Below, in pieces: positions 1 through 7,386 of a DNA stretch of 64,000 bases. Both the position numbers and the translations under genes were made by a program. Numbering within the stretch: the first letter of the stretch is position 1; each line of letters opens with the position of its first letter. The notes under the pieces were generated by a model. It was given only the letters and a program-made list of their open reading frames with translations. It did not search any database and was not told the origin of the DNA. Source of the stretch: Paracoccaceae bacterium (lineage in GTDB: Bacteria > Pseudomonadota > Alphaproteobacteria > Rhodobacterales > Rhodobacteraceae); contig SBGD01000081.1 of assembly GCA_006226775.1 (NCBI GenBank), forward strand, positions 62,001-126,000, given 5' to 3'.

Positions 1-128
1 ACGGCTTCCGCCCGGTGATCGGCGCCTGGATCGTCGGTCAGGCCTGCGCCGGGATCGGCATCCGCGAGGACCGCTCGCGCATCACCCAGGATTTGTCCCG
101 GTTCAAACCGCACTATATCAAGGGGTGA
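1..128 (+). CDS. C-terminal end of a YgiC-like glutathionylspermidine-synthase-family ATP-grasp protein (partial)
   Basis: Only the last 41 codons are in the window (reading frame begins at base 3, stop TGA at 126-128). The peptide contains [17 protein letters not shown] and [13 protein letters not shown], which resembles the C-terminal end of the YgiC/glutathionylspermidine synthase-like ATP-grasp family. Those enzymes ligate an amine to a carboxylate at the expense of ATP; the substrate of the YgiC branch is not established. The following gene encodes a YgiB-like lipoprotein, and ygiB-ygiC pairing is common in proteobacteria, which supports the call despite the short fragment. The 43 bp gap to the next start suggests one transcript. 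Confidence 0.7.
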   Translation, partial: GFRPVIGAWIVGQACAGIGIREDRSRITQDLSRFKPHYIKG

Positions 129-171
129 GCCCCTCCGTCCCATCGCCCCCACGGCAGAAAGCACGATTGTC

Positions 172-753
172 ATGACCAAACGCTCGAAACGGGTTGCCCT
201 TGCGATTCTCGGTGCCGCGGCCTTCACGCTTGCGGGCTGCGAAGAGGAAAAGGTCGATGCCTCGGCCTTTCCCGACCTGCAAAGCTGCAAGGACGAGGCC
301 TCGCTGCGCGGCCAGTTCACCGTCGACCAATGCGAAACCGCCTTTGCCGAGGCCGAGGCGCTGCATGTCGAGGCGGCGCCGCGCTATGACAGCCTGGCGG
401 TCTGCGAGGAACAGCATGGCGAAGGCGCCTGCGGCTCGGAAGCGGCGGCGACCCAGGGCGGATCGGGCAGCATCTTCATGCCGCTGCTGGCGGGCTACCT
501 GATCGGCAACATGCTGAGCGGACGTTCGGGCATGGCGGCGGCGCAGCCGCTTTACAAGACCAAGGACGGCAAGTTCACCAATGCCGCGCGCTCCAGCACG
601 TTTTCGACCAATCGCGGCGCGGCCAAGCTCAATACCTCGCAGTTCACCCGCCCGACCTCGACCGTCGGCAAGGCGCCGATGACGCGCGCCACCGCGACCT
701 CGCGCGGGGGGTTCGGCAAGTCCGGCGGCGGGCGCGGGGGCTTCGGCGGCTGA
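172..753 (+). CDS. DUF1190 (YgiB-like) outer-membrane/periplasmic lipoprotein
   Basis: A 193-residue protein of unknown biochemical role. The N-terminus is basic (KRSKR), then hydrophobic, and ends in the lipobox LAGC (Cys23), so it should be lipidated and exported. A cysteine-containing central part (CKDE, QCETAF, CEEQHG, ACGSEA) and a C-terminal tail rich in Gly, Arg and Ser match the DUF1190/UPF0441 family. A short hydrophobic stretch (FMPLLAGYLIGNML) lies near residue 105. It follows the YgiC-like gene and ends 6 bp from the convergent end of the sigma-54 activator gene. Start chosen at the only ATG that precedes the signal sequence. Family assignment is firm; function is unknown. Confidence 0.85.
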   Translation: MTKRSKRVALAILGAAAFTLAGCEEEKVDASAFPDLQSCKDEASLRGQFTVDQCETAFAEAEALHVEAAPRYDSLAVCEEQHGEGACGSEAAATQGGSGSIFMPLLAGYLIGNMLSGRSGMAAAQPLYKTKDGKFTNAARSSTFSTNRGAAKLNTSQFTRPTSTVGKAPMTRATATSRGGFGKSGGGRGGFGG

Positions 754-759
754 GCGCGC

Positions 760-2721
760 TCAGATCTTGCGGATCCGGTAGCGCTTCATCTTGCGATAAA
801 GCGTCGGACGCGAGATCCCCAGCACCTGGGCAACCCGGGTCAGGTTGCCGTTCTCGGCAATGATGGTGCGCCGGATGGCGCCGGCCTCGATGCTTTCCAG
901 GTCGCCGGAATGGCCCTCGAGGATGTGTTGCAGCGACTCTTCGGTGCCGTCCTCGAATTCGTCGAGGATCTCCGGCGGCAGGTCCCGCTCGGTCACCAGC
1001 GGGTCGGACTTGATCAGGTAGAAGCGCTGCACCACGTTGCGCAATTCGCGCACGTTGCCGGGCCATTGGTAGCGCAGCAGAAGCTCCATCACCCGGTCGG
1101 TGAAGGTCATGGCCGGGCGGCCGGTCTCGTCGGCGTAGTGCTGCGAGAAATGCTCCAGAAGCTCGGCGACGTCATTGCCCCGCTCGCGCAGCGGCGGCAC
1201 GGTGATCGCCATCACGCCGATGCGATAGAACAGGTCGCGGCGGAAATTGCCCTTCTCGATCTCCTGCCGCAGGTCGCGGTTGGTCATGGCGATCAGCCGC
1301 ACGTCGACCGCCCGCCGCTGGTTGTCGCCCATGCGGTAGATCGCCCGCTGTTCCAGCGCGCGCAACAGGTAGGGCTGCAACTCGATGGGCATGTCGCCGA
1401 TCTCGTCAAGGCAGAGCACGCCCTTGTTGGCCTGTTCGAACTTGCCCGCGCGCCCGCCGCGCACCGCGCCGGTAAAGGCGCCGTCGGTATAGCCGAAAAG
1501 CTCGGCCCCGATCAGGTCGCTCGAGATCGCGGCGCAATTGACCGGCACATAGGGCACCTTGTCGCCCGGCAGGCGGCTGTGGATCAGGCGGGCGAACAAT
1601 TCCTTGCCGACGCCGGTCTCGCCATGGATCAGCACCGAGACATTGGCCATGGCCGCGCGTTCGGCCAGGCCGATGGCATCGACCATCTTGGGCGAGGATC
1701 CGACGATCTGGATCTGGCGCTCGGCGACATTGGCGCGCGGCTTGATGGTGCAGGTCTCGCCGGTCTTGCGCGGCCGCTTGTCCTTGAGAAACAGCGCCGC
1801 ACCGCGGAACACGCCTTCCAGCTTGAGCCGTTCGATGCCCTCGGCCTCGACGCTGAGCGGCAGGAGCTTGGGAATGTCCTGGTCCGACAGCCCCTCGAGC
1901 TTGGGCAGAAGCTTGTGGCCGACCGAAAGCTCGCGGGCGCGGCTGAGCAGATCCTCGCCCAGCCCGCGGCGAAACAGCACCCGCCCGGTCTGGTCGACCA
2001 GCACGACACCGTCATGGGCGCGGCTGTAATCCGACATCAGGAAGGCTTCCAGAAGCTGGGTGCGCTCGACCTGTTTCTGCTCGGCCAAGGCGATCTCGAT
2101 CTCGCGCGCGGCGGCGATGACCAGGGCGACATTGTGCTGGCGGAAGATCTGCGGCGGACCGGAGAGGTCGACCACCCCGATCACCGACTGGGTAAAGGGA
2201 TCGAGGATCGGCGCCCCGGCGCAGGTCCAGGTCTGGACGCCTTCGGCAAAATGCTCGGAGGCATGCACATAGGCCGGCCTGCCGGTCTTCAGCGCGGTGC
2301 CGATGCCATTGGTGCCGATCGCCTTCTCGCTCCAGTCGCCGCCAAGGGCCAGGTGGATGCCCTGGCCTTCGTCGAGCACAAGGGCGTCGCCGATGGCGTC
2401 GATCACCACCCCCTGGTCATCGGCCAGGATCAGGATGGTGCGGGCCTCCTTCAGGTGCGGCTCAAGCCGCTTGAAGGCGGCGGAGGCGGCCTTGCGCAGG
2501 GCGGCGTTGCGTTCGCGGCGCAGGTGAAGCTGGTTCTCGTCATAGACCCGGCTGGCGGCCTGGGTTCCGGCATCGACGCCCAGGTCCATGCTGCGCTTCC
2601 AGGAATCCAGGATCTCCTCGCGCACCGTGGCCGGTGCCCTGTCACCCTCTTGCGGGGAGGAAACGAAGCGTTCCCAGGCCTCTCGCGTGTCGGTTTCCGA
2701 ATAGCTGGATTTTTTAGGCAA
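760..2721 (-). CDS. Sigma-54-dependent AcoR/MimR-type activator of the monooxygenase operon
   Basis: A 653-residue enhancer-binding protein. Residues ~60-215 form a GAF-type sensor region as in AcoR. The AAA+ domain has Walker A GETGVGKE (367-374), the sigma-54 contact loop GAFTGA (414-419) and Walker B DEIGDMP (439-445). The end is a Fis-type helix-turn-helix (LTRVAQVLGISRPTLYRKMK). It therefore should open sigma-54 promoters with ATP. Homologues next to mim/prm clusters activate the monooxygenase in response to acetone or the alcohol intermediate (family knowledge); the ligand here is inferred. The start is TTG at 2721, preceded by AGAGGG 8 nt upstream; no in-frame ATG lies nearby. It lies downstream of the hypothetical gene at 2832-3320, 110 bp away. 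Confidence 0.92.
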   Translation of the reverse strand: MPKKSSYSETDTREAWERFVSSPQEGDRAPATVREEILDSWKRSMDLGVDAGTQAASRVYDENQLHLRRERNAALRKAASAAFKRLEPHLKEARTILILADDQGVVIDAIGDALVLDEGQGIHLALGGDWSEKAIGTNGIGTALKTGRPAYVHASEHFAEGVQTWTCAGAPILDPFTQSVIGVVDLSGPPQIFRQHNVALVIAAAREIEIALAEQKQVERTQLLEAFLMSDYSRAHDGVVLVDQTGRVLFRRGLGEDLLSRARELSVGHKLLPKLEGLSDQDIPKLLPLSVEAEGIERLKLEGVFRGAALFLKDKRPRKTGETCTIKPRANVAERQIQIVGSSPKMVDAIGLAERAAMANVSVLIHGETGVGKELFARLIHSRLPGDKVPYVPVNCAAISSDLIGAELFGYTDGAFTGAVRGGRAGKFEQANKGVLCLDEIGDMPIELQPYLLRALEQRAIYRMGDNQRRAVDVRLIAMTNRDLRQEIEKGNFRRDLFYRIGVMAITVPPLRERGNDVAELLEHFSQHYADETGRPAMTFTDRVMELLLRYQWPGNVRELRNVVQRFYLIKSDPLVTERDLPPEILDEFEDGTEESLQHILEGHSGDLESIEAGAIRRTIIAENGNLTRVAQVLGISRPTLYRKMKRYRIRKI

Positions 2722-2831
2722 TCGTTCGGCCCTCTTTCTCTCTTGCTTTTCGCGACGGGTAAGCGGACCGAACGTCTGGCCCTGTTCAGGTTCCTTCCGA
2801 TGGTTACGGGTAAACAGGCACGGGCCCGCGC

Positions 2832-3320
2832 TCAGGCGTCGTGCGGTACAAGCAGGGTTTCCAGCGCCTCGGCAAGCGCGTCTTCGGGGAAACTCTCGGA
2901 GATCTCGGCCCCGTCGAGATGCGAAACAGCGGCAAGCATATCCGCGTCAAGTGGCGAAATGAAACCGTTTTCTCCGGTCGCCAGAACAAATCGTTTCGAC
3001 ATGAAGCCGCCGCGGATCTCGCCCAGCATCTGCATCTGCCGTCCGGTCGACCTGTCGACCAGCACGACGCGGTTGTTCAGGCTGACCTTGACGTAGGGTT
3101 CCGGCACATCGGTCGAGACCCGCGCCTTGAGGTCGTGGATCATCAGGCCCTCGGGCTGGGGGCCCTGCTTGCGCCGGGCTTCCTCTGCCCGCATCCGCGA
3201 GAAGCCGCCATTGCTGATCTGATCGGCAAGTTTGCGGATCGTGCCCGCATTCTCGTTCAGAAGCCGCTTGGCCTTGACGTCTTCCGGACGCGGGCCATCT
3301 CGCTTCGAGAATATGTCCAT
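2832..3320 (-). CDS. Conserved-looking hypothetical protein beside the monooxygenase regulator
   Basis: A 162-residue soluble protein that I do not recognise. It has no signal peptide, membrane segment or cysteines. The N-terminal half is strongly charged (KRDGPRPEDVKAKRLLNENAG, probably helical) and the C-terminal half is mixed (DLKARVSTDVPEPYVKVSLN, RQMQMLGEIRGGFMSKRF), then acidic (ESFPEDALAEALETL). ATG at 3320 has an upstream GGGAGG, with a long spacing. It sits between the end of the monooxygenase operon and the activator gene on the same strand, separated from the former by hairpins, so it is probably cotranscribed with the activator. A role in sensing or in monooxygenase assembly would be a guess. 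Confidence 0.75.
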   Translation of the reverse strand: MDIFSKRDGPRPEDVKAKRLLNENAGTIRKLADQISNGGFSRMRAEEARRKQGPQPEGLMIHDLKARVSTDVPEPYVKVSLNNRVVLVDRSTGRQMQMLGEIRGGFMSKRFVLATGENGFISPLDADMLAAVSHLDGAEISESFPEDALAEALETLLVPHDA

Positions 3321-3499
3321 AACCTGTATTCCTCCCGTATCTTATGTTAGCAGAATGCCGTGCCGGTTGCCAAACTCTTAACGCCCGTGGCGCGGGGCCG
3401 GGCCAGGTCCGATAGTGCGGCTCAGAGGCCCGGAAAACAGGCGGCAGGGCCGAAACCCTTGCGTCCTGTCAAGCACTTGGCAACCCGGGTTGCGCGAAA

Positions 3500-3519
3500 G
3501 GGGCCGGATGACCGGCCCC
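3500..3519 (-). terminator. GC hairpin, probable terminator of the monooxygenase operon
   Basis: GGGGCCGG, loop ATGA, CCGGCCCC is an eight-pair perfect stem. On the minus strand it is followed by only three T residues, so as an intrinsic terminator it is weak; it may instead protect a 3' end. It lies 120 bp downstream of the last gene of the operon. Confidence 0.5.
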
Positions 3520-3597
3520 CGCGCATGTTCAGAAAGTGAGCAACGTTTTGCCCATCGATCCGGTCGGGGCCTTCGGCGCCGAGAACCCTTGGGCCCT

Positions 3598-3622
3598 GCC
3601 CCGGTCGGCGCCGCGCCCGGGG
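3598..3622 (-). terminator. Hairpin just after the GMC stop codon
   Basis: GCCCCGG and CCGGGGC arms with an 11-nt loop, 16 bp past the GMC stop. There is no T-run on the minus strand. Together with the hairpin at 3500-3519 it probably marks the 3' end of the long monooxygenase transcript. Confidence 0.4.
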
Positions 3623-3638
3623 CCCGGCCGAATGGCGA

Positions 3639-5210
3639 TCAAAGCGCCTGCCGGCCCATCTCGGCGGCGATGAAATCCGCCTGGCGGATCGCCAGCGCCA
3701 CGATGGTCAGCGTCGGGTTTTCCGCCGCGCCCGAGGTGAACTGGCTGCCGTCCGAGACGAAGAGGTTGGCGATGTCATGGCTCTGGCCATGGGCGTTCAC
3801 CACTCCGTCGCGCGGCTTTTCCGACATCCGGTTGGTGCCCAGGTTGTGGGTCGAGGGATAGGGCGGCGTCGGGAAGACCCGGGTGGCGCCCACCGCCTCG
3901 TAGATCGCGATGCCCTGCTGGTAGGCATGGGCGCGCATGGCGACGTCATTGGGGTGATCGTCGAAATGCACGTTGGCCACCGGCAGCCCGTGCTGGTCCG
4001 TGACATCGGAATTGAGCGTGATGCGGTTGGTCTCCTGCGGCATGTCCTCGCCGACGATCCACATCCCGGCCATGTTCTCGTAGTGATCCAGCGCGGTGGT
4101 GAACTCCCGCCCCCAGGCGCCGGGATCGAGGAAGGCGGCCATGAAGGGCAGGCCCAGCGACAGGGTCTCGAGCTCGTACCCGCCGACAAAGCCGCGCGCG
4201 GGGTCGTGGCGCGCCTCGTCCTGGATAATGCCGGCCATGGTGGTGCCGCGCCACATCCGCACCGGCTGTTCAAAGGTGGCATAGACCGAGCCGGTGACAT
4301 GGCGCATGTAGTTGCGCCCCACCTGCCCCGAGCTGTTGGCCAGCCCGTCGGGGAACATCGAGGACGCCGAATTCAGCAGCAGGCGCGGGCTTTCGATCGA
4401 ATTGCCCGCGACACAGACGACGCGCGCCTTCTGTTCGTGCCGGGTGCCATCGGCATCGACATAGACCACGCCGGTGACCTTGCCCGCCTGGTTGTGCTCG
4501 ATCCGCATGACGTGGCAGCGCTCGCGCACCTCGAGATTGCCGGTCGCCTCGCCGCGCGGAATGTCGGTATAGGCCGAGGACCACTTGGCGCCCCACTTGC
4601 AGCCCTGGAAACAGAAGCCGGTCTGCTGGCAGGCGAGCCGGTCGTCATTGTCGACCGCGTTGATCGCCATGCGCCCGGTATGGACCTCTTCATAGCCCAG
4701 CGCCTTGGCGCCCTTCTCGAAGACCTTGTAGTTGTTGCTGCCCGGAAGGCCCGGGCGGCCGCCGGTGCGGGTCACGCCCAGCTTGGTTTCGGCCTTGGTG
4801 TAATAGTCGTCCATCTCGCGCGGGTCGATCGGCCAGTCGATCAGGTTGGCGCCCTCGACATCGCCATAAGTGGTGCGCGGCTTCCATTCATGGTCCTGAA
4901 AGCGCAGCGAGGCCCCGGCCCAATGGGTGGTGGTGCCGCCCACCGCCTTGACGATCCAGGCCGGCAGGCCCGAGAAGTCCCTGGCCACCCGCCAGTCGCC
5001 GGAAGTCGAACGCGCATCGGTCCAGGCCAGCTGGCCGAAGCTGTCCCATTCGTCGTTGATGTAATCCTCGGGCAGATAGCGCCCGCCGGCCTCCAGCGCG
5101 ACGACCGAAATGCCCTTCTGGGCCAGTTCGTTGGCCAGCACGCCGCCGCCGGCGCCGGTTCCGATGATGACGACGACGCTGTCGTCGTTCAGGTCAAATG
5201 GTGCAGTCAT
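3639..5210 (-). CDS. GMC-family FAD dehydrogenase, gluconate-2-dehydrogenase large-subunit type
   Basis: A 523-residue flavoprotein. The FAD-binding GTGAGGG motif follows the first beta strand (VVVIIGTGAGGGVLANEL), the GMC signature region includes GGTTTHWAGAS, and the C-terminal GMC_oxred_C part contains STHNLGTNRMS with the likely catalytic histidine. The close relatives are alcohol/sugar dehydrogenases that pair with a small Tat-exported subunit, which is exactly the next gene upstream (15 bp away). No cytochrome c subunit is present. As the last gene of a mim/prm operon it probably oxidises a product alcohol (2-propanol or acetol) and passes electrons to quinone or a cytochrome; the substrate is inferred. 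The ATG has an AGGAG 5 nt upstream. Confidence 0.9.
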   Translation of the reverse strand: MTAPFDLNDDSVVVIIGTGAGGGVLANELAQKGISVVALEAGGRYLPEDYINDEWDSFGQLAWTDARSTSGDWRVARDFSGLPAWIVKAVGGTTTHWAGASLRFQDHEWKPRTTYGDVEGANLIDWPIDPREMDDYYTKAETKLGVTRTGGRPGLPGSNNYKVFEKGAKALGYEEVHTGRMAINAVDNDDRLACQQTGFCFQGCKWGAKWSSAYTDIPRGEATGNLEVRERCHVMRIEHNQAGKVTGVVYVDADGTRHEQKARVVCVAGNSIESPRLLLNSASSMFPDGLANSSGQVGRNYMRHVTGSVYATFEQPVRMWRGTTMAGIIQDEARHDPARGFVGGYELETLSLGLPFMAAFLDPGAWGREFTTALDHYENMAGMWIVGEDMPQETNRITLNSDVTDQHGLPVANVHFDDHPNDVAMRAHAYQQGIAIYEAVGATRVFPTPPYPSTHNLGTNRMSEKPRDGVVNAHGQSHDIANLFVSDGSQFTSGAAENPTLTIVALAIRQADFIAAEMGRQAL

Positions 5211-5225
5211 TGCTCCTGCCTCCCC

Positions 5226-5750
5226 TCAAAGCCAGTTGATGTCGTCGAAACCGCGGTCGATGTAGCCACCCTGGGAAAAGCTCTCGCCCTCGTAGCCGAA
5301 GATCGGCCAGACGGCCTTCTGGTTGTAGAGCCCGGTCACCAGCCCGCCGCGGATCTGCTGGAAAAAGGCGGTGTCCTCGAGGCTGCGCAACAGGTCGACG
5401 CGGTCGCGTTCCCAGCCGATCAGGGTATAGGCGGCATAGCCGATGCCGCGCGCGGCCTCGTTCAGCGCGGCGATGCCCTCTTCGATGCCGGGGGCGGCTT
5501 CGGCGCTGTCATAGCCCTTGACCGCCAGCGCATAGAACTGGTCGCCGACCTGGTCGTGCGGATAGATGTCGCGGGCCATCTGGATCAGGGTGGCCATGGT
5601 CTCGGGCTTGAGGTGTTCGACCTCGATGGCCCAGTTGGCGGCCTCGGCCTTGCCCGCGACGTAACCGGCGCCGATGACGAAACTGGCGCCGAACAGCGCG
5701 CTCTGGGACAGAAGCTGGCGGCGGGTCATGCCGTGCTTGCGAAGGGACAT
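5226..5750 (-). CDS. Gluconate 2-dehydrogenase subunit 3 family protein (Tat-exported)
   Basis: A 174-residue small subunit. The N-terminus MSLRKHGMTRRQLLSQSALF is a twin-arginine signal followed by a hydrophobic stretch and a small-residue cleavage region (GKAEAANW). The mature part shows the family pattern with DIYPHDQVGDQFY and AVWPIFGYEGESF. Such subunits help export and stabilise the GMC catalytic subunit, which folds in the cytoplasm and is carried along (family knowledge). The start is the ATG at 5750, behind GGAGGAAAGAC; an upstream in-frame extension overlaps the VOC gene and has no export signal. It precedes the GMC gene by 15 bp. Confidence 0.88.
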   Translation of the reverse strand: MSLRKHGMTRRQLLSQSALFGASFVIGAGYVAGKAEAANWAIEVEHLKPETMATLIQMARDIYPHDQVGDQFYALAVKGYDSAEAAPGIEEGIAALNEAARGIGYAAYTLIGWERDRVDLLRSLEDTAFFQQIRGGLVTGLYNQKAVWPIFGYEGESFSQGGYIDRGFDDINWL

Positions 5751-5775
5751 GTCTTTCCTCCTTGGTGGGGTTGGC

Positions 5776-6171
5776 CTAGCGGTAGCGTCCGGCCCGTTGC
5801 AGGACCTCGATCTCGTAGCCGTCGGGGTCCTGGACGAAGAAGAAGCGGGCGAGGGTTTCGCCGCCGGGCGCGAAATCCACCAGCTTGCGGGGCTTGAGGC
5901 CGGCGGCCTCGAAACGGGCGTGCTCGGCATCGACATCGCCCACGCAAAAGGCCAGGTGGCCATAGCCGTCGCCCAGGTCGTAGGGCTCGGTCCGGTCCTT
6001 GTTGATGGTCAGTTCAAGCTCGAAGGCGGCTTCGTCGTTGGACAGGTACACCAGCGTGAAACTGTCGAAATCGAACCGGTCGGCGACGGTCAGGCCAAAG
6101 GCCTGGCGGTAGAAGTCGATGGAACGTTTCTCGTCCAGCACGCGGATCATGGAATGAAGGGCTTTTGCCAT
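5776..6171 (-). CDS. VOC-family protein, glyoxalase I (lactoylglutathione lyase)-like
   Basis: A 131-residue vicinal-oxygen-chelate protein close to bacterial GloA. The four metal ligands expected for GloA are all visible: His6, Glu53 (in ELTIN), His72 (GHLAF) and Glu122 (DPDGYEIEV). So it is likely an active metal-dependent glyoxalase that isomerises the hemithioacetal of methylglyoxal and glutathione. In a monooxygenase operon of this type, methylglyoxal would arise from acetol, which gives the gene a plausible job; this is inference. It sits between the zinc alcohol dehydrogenase (105 bp upstream) and the Tat-exported subunit. Confidence 0.88.
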   Translation of the reverse strand: MAKALHSMIRVLDEKRSIDFYRQAFGLTVADRFDFDSFTLVYLSNDEAAFELELTINKDRTEPYDLGDGYGHLAFCVGDVDAEHARFEAAGLKPRKLVDFAPGGETLARFFFVQDPDGYEIEVLQRAGRYR

Positions 6172-6276
6172 TGCGGTCCTCTGCGGTGAATGTGGAGAGG
6201 GCCCCGCGGCGCGGCCGGAAGGATGCCGGCCGCGGGGCGAGACGCGCGGACGCGCCTCGGGGAGCCGGGCGGAGGA

Positions 6277-7320
6277 TCAGGGTACGATCACGCCCCGCCC
6301 GGTAAACTTGCGATCCTTGAAATCGGTGATCGCCTGGTTGATGTTGGCCAGCTTGTACTCGGTCTGGTGCATCCTGACCTTGCCGTCGGCGTTCATCTCC
6401 ATCAGCTCGACCAGTTCGACGAAATCGCCCACGAGGCTGCCGCCGATGGTGATCTCGTTGGCGACCAGTTCCAGCGTCGGCACCCTCACCTCGCCGCCAT
6501 AGCCCACCATGATCAGCTGGCCACCCTGGCGCAGCAGCTTCCAGCAGATGTTCTCGGTGCCGTGCTCGCCGACGAAATCGATCGCCACATGCGCGCCGCC
6601 ACCGGTCAGATCCTTGACCTCCTCGATCAGGTTCGGCCCGCCGTCGAGCACGATGTCCGCGCCGAGTTCCTTCGCCAGCGCCTGGGCCGCGGGTTCGCGG
6701 TCGACCGCGATCACCCGCGCGCCACAGGTGTGTTTCAGCACCTGAAGCGCGATATGGCCCAGCCCGCCGATGCCCAGCAGCAGCACGTAACCGCCGGGGT
6801 TGAGCAGTTTCGCGGCCTTCTTGGCGGCGCGATAGGCGGTGATGCCGGCATCGGCCATCGGCGCCACGCTGAGCGGCGTGATGCCGGTGTTCAGCTTGAT
6901 GATCGAGCGTTCGTTGGTCTTGAAATACTCGGCAAAGCCGCCATCGAGGCCGAGGCCCGGGAACTTGCCGTGATCGCAGTACATGTCATGGCCGTAGCGG
7001 CAGCTCAGGCAGATGCCGCAGGCGTTGAACGGGTGACAGATCACCGCGTCGCCGGGTTTGACCGAGGTGACATTGCTGCCCACGTCCTCGACCCAGCCGG
7101 CATTCTCGTGGCCCATGACATAGGGCAGCAGGTTGCCCTCGGTGTCCATGATGTCCTTCCAGACACCTTCGATGATATGCAGGTCGGTGCGGCACAGGCC
7201 CGCCGCACCGACCTTGACGATCACCTCGTCGGGGGCCGCGATCGTGGGAGGAGCCACGTCTTCGATCTTCAGCTCCACGTTCATTGCGGGATCGTATTCG
7301 TACAGTCTCGCTGCTTTCAT
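6277..7320 (-). CDS. Zinc-dependent medium-chain alcohol dehydrogenase, NAD(P)+
   Basis: A 347-residue MDR-family enzyme. Catalytic zinc ligands are visible in GLCRTDLH and VMGHENAG, the structural zinc loop in CGICLSCRYGHDMYC (four cysteines), and the Rossmann motif in LLGIGGLGHIALQVLK. It resembles the secondary-alcohol dehydrogenases found in actinobacterial prm clusters, which oxidise 2-propanol to acetone. It is placed 66 bp after the chaperonin gene, the same order as in known propane monooxygenase clusters. The start ATG (MKAARLYEY) is typical of the family. Substrate inferred from context. Confidence 0.93.
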   Translation of the reverse strand: MKAARLYEYDPAMNVELKIEDVAPPTIAAPDEVIVKVGAAGLCRTDLHIIEGVWKDIMDTEGNLLPYVMGHENAGWVEDVGSNVTSVKPGDAVICHPFNACGICLSCRYGHDMYCDHGKFPGLGLDGGFAEYFKTNERSIIKLNTGITPLSVAPMADAGITAYRAAKKAAKLLNPGGYVLLLGIGGLGHIALQVLKHTCGARVIAVDREPAAQALAKELGADIVLDGGPNLIEEVKDLTGGGAHVAIDFVGEHGTENICWKLLRQGGQLIMVGYGGEVRVPTLELVANEITIGGSLVGDFVELVELMEMNADGKVRMHQTEYKLANINQAITDFKDRKFTGRGVIVP

Positions 7321-7386
7321 GATCTTGTTCCTTTGGGTGGTGTCGGACCGCCCCGCCAGGGCGGCCCGAGGGGAAAGACAGCCCGG

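Larger units (their letters stand above)
3321..3638. other. Intergenic region after the monooxygenase operon
   Basis: The 318 bp between the GMC gene and the hypothetical gene hold two GC-rich hairpins (listed separately) and, near 3335-3360, the likely promoter and leader of the hypothetical gene and activator. A minus-strand TAACAT hexamer at ~3345 could be a -10 box, but I see no convincing -35. A plus-strand open frame crosses the region; it has no ribosome-binding site or family features. Confidence 0.5.

Noticed and set aside
910-3096. 728-codon open frame on the plus strand, antisense to the sigma-54 activator
   Set aside because: The minus-strand frame has clear GAF, AAA+ and Fis motifs; the plus-strand protein is His/Ala/Gly-rich without any family pattern, a typical shadow in high-GC DNA.
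3335-3380. Possible -24/-12 element upstream of the hypothetical gene (CGGCACGGCATTCTGC on the minus strand)
   Set aside because: The GG and GC are separated by 11 bp instead of 10, which abolishes sigma-54 recognition in known cases.
3415-3861. 148-codon plus-strand open frame in the gap after the monooxygenase operon
   Set aside because: No Shine-Dalgarno, overlaps the end of the GMC gene and two hairpins; composition not protein-like.
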